From positions 1 to 8,684 of the forward strand of contig JABMPO010000118.1 of the NCBI GenBank assembly GCA_013203015.1: DNA of 8,684 nucleotides, given 5' to 3'. The notes under the pieces are model-generated. The model saw only the letters and a list, made by a program, of their open reading frames with translations, did not search any database and was not told the origin of the DNA. Position 1 is the first letter of the stretch. Every line of letters begins with the position of its first letter. A program made the position numbers and the translations under genes. Origin of the DNA: Fidelibacterota bacterium. GTDB taxonomy: Bacteria > Fidelibacterota > Marinisomatia > Marinisomatales > TCS56. Of this stretch, positions 7,129 to 8,684 are shown in pieces.

Positions 7129-7174
7129 TCCGGAGTAGTCCCGACTGGTCGGGACGAGTGACTGTTACTCTGGA
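7129..7174 (+). pseudogene. tRNA-Asn-like remnant with palindromic D-arm position
   Basis: TTCCGGAGTAG at 7128-7138 is identical to the tRNA-Asn start (7196-7206). Then, after 17 bases where the tRNA has 15 for its D-arm, GAGTGACTGTTA (7156-7167) matches tRNA GAGTGGCTGTTA in 11 of 12 positions, including a GTT anticodon position. CTCTGGA (7168-7174) can pair with TCCGGAG (7129-7135) as a seven-pair acceptor-like stem with one G-T. The 3' anticodon strand, variable region and T-arm are missing. The D-arm position holds a perfect palindrome instead. The likeliest reading is a decayed partial copy of the adjacent tRNA; a regulatory or recombination element built from tRNA sequence is the alternative. 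Confidence 0.5.
7138..7155. repeat. Perfect 8-bp palindrome with TG centre
   Basis: GTCCCGAC and GTCGGGAC are perfect inverted repeats separated by TG. The outer flanks TTCCGGAGTA (7128-7137) and TACTCTGGAA (7166-7175) also pair over 10 positions, with GAGTGACTGT unpaired between. No T-run follows, so this is not a standard terminator. It could be a dispersed palindromic repeat, an operator or a recombination site. Confidence 0.6.
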
Positions 7175-7196
7175 ATACAGATTGAAACAAAAGAAT

Positions 7197-7269
7197 TCCG
7201 GAGTAGCTCAGTTGGTAGAGCGAGTGGCTGTTAACCACCAGGTCGGGGGTTCGAGTCCCTCCTCCGGAG
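7197..7269 (+). tRNA. tRNA-Asn (anticodon GTT)
   Basis: The full cloverleaf is visible: acceptor TCCGGAG/CTCCGGA perfectly paired (7197-7203 with 7262-7268), D-arm GCTC...GAGC with AGTTGGTA loop, anticodon stem AGTGG/CCACC with loop CTGTTAA and anticodon GTT at 7230-7232, T-arm with TTCGAGT loop, and discriminator G at 7269, as expected for tRNA-Asn. The outermost anticodon-stem pair (A27-C43) is mismatched and one T-stem pair is G-U. CCA is not encoded; the sequence continues CAT. The 3' part is overlapped on the other strand by the recombinase gene. Confidence 0.95.
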
Positions 7270-7271
7270 CA
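7231..7271. other. Candidate attachment site in the tRNA-Asn 3' half
   Basis: This is the stretch shared by the tRNA and the recombinase 3' end. If the element entered here, the tRNA 3' half was regenerated by element DNA while supplying the recombinase with its last codons and stop. Serine integrases use a 2-base crossover, so no long direct repeat is needed at the far end. The palindrome at 7138-7155 is a rival candidate. Confidence 0.35.
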
Positions 7272-8684
7272 TAACGCTACATGTTGACGAACCCACCGTC
7301 CATTTAGTTAACGAATCAACGGGCAATCCATTTACCAATTCAACGGTAATTTTGCCCGTTTTTGCTTTCTTTTTGATACTGACCGTTATCTCGCTTATCA
7401 GCAAATTAAGGATATTTCGTTTATCTATCTTTTCAAGGTTGTCCCAGATTTGATCGAATTCCTGATAAAGGATTTTGATTGATTCAACATCAACCTTTTC
7501 GGACTTCAGTTGTTCTACAATAGCTGATATTTCTTTTTGCCGATTAGCAATATCATCTATTTGTTGTTGTAGGTCTTCTAACTCTTTAACAACGCCACTC
7601 ATTTTAGATACGTTAACATTCGAAGCAGCTAATTTTGCCAACCTCTGTTGATCTCGTTCTAGTTTGCGTTCGCTACTACCAAGATTGACATATTCAGTAT
7701 TAAGTTTATCAATATTGTCTTGATTCGATTTTGTTAAATCCTTTATAATGGCCTCAAGATAACCTTTTTCAGATCCTGTTTTTCGGATTAGTTCAACGGT
7801 CATTAGTTCAATATCGTCACTTTTTATTTGTCGTGATTTGCAGGAATCGGCACCACTATGAGCGGCTGTTGTACATTGATAGTAGTAATATACTTTTTTG
7901 TTTTTGCCCGTACCAGTCCGTGTAGTCATATGATGTCCGCAAAATCCGCATTTAATAATACCGTTTAATAACAGTCTGTTATACTTAGGATTTCCCAGAT
8001 TTTTTTGTTCTGCATTTTTTCTTACAATTTCTTGTGCTTGATCAAATTGTTCCTTAGATATGATAGGTGTGTGATTGCCCGGTAAATTATCGCCTCTAAA
8101 ATATATTATACCGGCATAAAGCGGATTTGTGATAATTCGGTATATATGATTCCTCGTGAATATTTTTCCGCCAAAGGTGTTGCCCTTAGATGATGTGTAC
8201 TTTTTAGTTCGTTTACCTGACAAATTTAATCCTTGGGCGATTTTGGATGGTGGAACACCAATTAAATAATTTTCATAAATATATTTTACAGTGTCAATCT
8301 CGATTTTATTAACAGTTAATTCTCCATCTGCTTTATCATAACCAAGTATTGGAGGTCCAGCTGGAGCCAATCCTTTTTCGGCTCTCCTTCTCATAGCAGC
8401 CATAGTGCGCTCAGCGCCAAGTTCTCTTTCAAAAGAGGCAAATTGTAGCATGACCCCTAGAACCATTCGTCCTTGAGCAGTTGTTGTGTCAAAATCATTG
8501 TCTACTGTCGTGAAGCCTATATCTAGAACATTTAACTCTTCTGCTAAGTTGTAAAAGTCTTTTGGTACACGCGATATTCTGTCTAATCGAAGGGCAATAA
8601 TAATACCAAATTTTTTCTCTTGGGCATCGAGTAGCATTTGTTGAAATTGCGGTCGTTTGATGGAACCCCCAGAGGCCACGTCAA
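7231..8684 (-). CDS. Large serine recombinase (site-specific integrase), N-terminus beyond the window
   Basis: Site-specific DNA recombinase of a mobile element. The frame runs off the right edge, so roughly the first 50-60 residues, including the catalytic Ser, are unseen; 483 residues are visible. Numbering from the GTG at 8679: the rest of the resolvase catalytic domain at 1-100, with LDRISR (32-37) and the ERELGAERT helix; a Recombinase domain at about 105-220 with GPPILGYD and ITNPLYAGI; a zinc ribbon with Cys244, Cys247, Cys269 and Cys280; a coiled coil near 318-395; and a final mixed segment ending TVELVNGLPVD. The last residues, LRRRDSNPRPGG, are the antisense of the tRNA, and the TAA stop comes from its anticodon loop. 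The GTG is inside the family domain and is not the real start. The gene is more AT-rich than the left-hand genes. Identity as a large serine integrase is firm; phage, ICE or other element is unknown. Confidence 0.93.
   Translation of the reverse strand, partial: DVASGGSIKRPQFQQMLLDAQEKKFGIIIALRLDRISRVPKDFYNLAEELNVLDIGFTTVDNDFDTTTAQGRMVLGVMLQFASFERELGAERTMAAMRRRAEKGLAPAGPPILGYDKADGELTVNKIEIDTVKYIYENYLIGVPPSKIAQGLNLSGKRTKKYTSSKGNTFGGKIFTRNHIYRIITNPLYAGIIYFRGDNLPGNHTPIISKEQFDQAQEIVRKNAEQKNLGNPKYNRLLLNGIIKCGFCGHHMTTRTGTGKNKKVYYYYQCTTAAHSGADSCKSRQIKSDDIELMTVELIRKTGSEKGYLEAIIKDLTKSNQDNIDKLNTEYVNLGSSERKLERDQQRLAKLAASNVNVSKMSGVVKELEDLQQQIDDIANRQKEISAIVEQLKSEKVDVESIKILYQEFDQIWDNLEKIDKRNILNLLISEITVSIKKKAKTGKITVELVNGLPVDSLTKWTVGSSTCSVMLRRRDSNPRPGG
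7270..8684. mobile_element. Left end of an integrated element at tRNA-Asn (continues right)
   Basis: An integrase gene abuts and overlaps a tRNA 3' end, a classic integration layout. Hand GC counts shift from 35/60 (961-1020) and 25/60 (5221-5280) to 21/60 (7441-7500) and 20/60 (8101-8160). Only the recombinase is visible. Element type, size and the distal junction lie outside the window. The exact crossover point cannot be read from one junction, so the left border is approximate. Confidence 0.6.
7318..7363 (+). terminator. Terminator-like hairpin on the + strand, inside the recombinase 3' end
   Basis: AACGGGCAA (7318-7326) pairs perfectly with TTGCCCGTT (7352-7360), and TTTTT spans 7359-7363. 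The loop holds an inner TTACC/GGTAA stem (7332-7336, 7345-7349). On the + strand this suits an intrinsic terminator for transcription leaving tRNA-Asn. On the - strand the stem is followed by GATTCG, not a T-run, so recombinase mRNA would not be terminated. The loop is long (25 bases), which lowers confidence. Confidence 0.45.

Noticed and set aside
7176..7196. tRNA promoter in TACAGATT just before the tRNA
   Set aside because: Only 3 of 6 matches to a -10 box and no -35 at a sensible distance.
7283..7302. Second tRNA-like fragment right of the tRNA (AACCCACCGTCC)
   Set aside because: Short, gapped similarity only, within recombinase coding sequence.
8677..8679. GTG as the real start of the recombinase
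   Set aside because: The frame is open to the edge, and the sequence begins in the middle of the resolvase domain (ASGGSIKRPQF), so the start is outside the window.
1..8684. CRISPR array, toxin-antitoxin, restriction or other defence operon
   Set aside because: No regularly spaced repeats and no recognisable defence proteins are present in the window.

Overview
The window looks like chromosomal DNA of an uncultured Gram-negative-type bacterium, with the edge of an integrated mobile element at its right end. Several traits suggest a member of the FCB-like candidate phyla, Zixibacteria being my best guess: the Ig-like/carboxypeptidase-regulatory secreted protein, the small protein after mannose-1-phosphate guanylyltransferase, the EF-G-like GTPase and the large sodium symporter with a soluble tail. 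This placement is from memory of protein style, not from a search.

Layout, left to right: (1) 3-575, the C-terminal part of a probable secreted or lipoprotein beta-sandwich protein, open at the left edge. (2) 578-1642, mannose-1-phosphate guanylyltransferase, preceded by a clear Shine-Dalgarno that sets the start at 578. (3) 1655-1939, an uncharacterised 94-residue protein 12 bases downstream. (4) A 108-base gap with AT-rich promoter-like sequence, then 2048-4132, a non-canonical EF-G-type GTPase, and 12 bases later 4145-4645, a HIT-family nucleotide phosphorylase/hydrolase. (5) 4721-4933, a 70-residue two-helix membrane protein, 3 bases ahead of 4937-7033, a 698-residue sodium:solute symporter with an added C-terminal soluble domain. 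All six complete genes and the partial one lie on the + strand.

(6) 7034-7196 is a short noncoding stretch packed with structure: an inverted repeat across the symporter stop, a hairpin with a degenerate 8-9 base tandem motif, and a roughly 47-base tRNA-Asn-like remnant whose D-arm position holds a perfect palindrome. (7) 7197-7269 is an intact tRNA-Asn (anticodon GTT). (8) 7231-8684, on the - strand, is a large serine recombinase missing its N-terminus beyond the right edge. Its last 12 codons and stop are the antisense of the tRNA. This is the strongest sign of a mobile element inserted at the tRNA 3' end, and the recombinase DNA is AT-richer than the lines sampled from the genes to the left.

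The chromosomal genes are mostly housekeeping (nucleotide-sugar supply for surface polysaccharide, translation, nucleotide signalling clean-up, transport). The unusual biology is at 7019-7365, where tRNA, tRNA remnant, palindromes, a terminator-like hairpin and the recombinase 3' end are compacted together. I did not find a CRISPR array, defence operon or other clearly new multi-gene system inside the window. Cargo of the mobile element would lie to the right, outside it.
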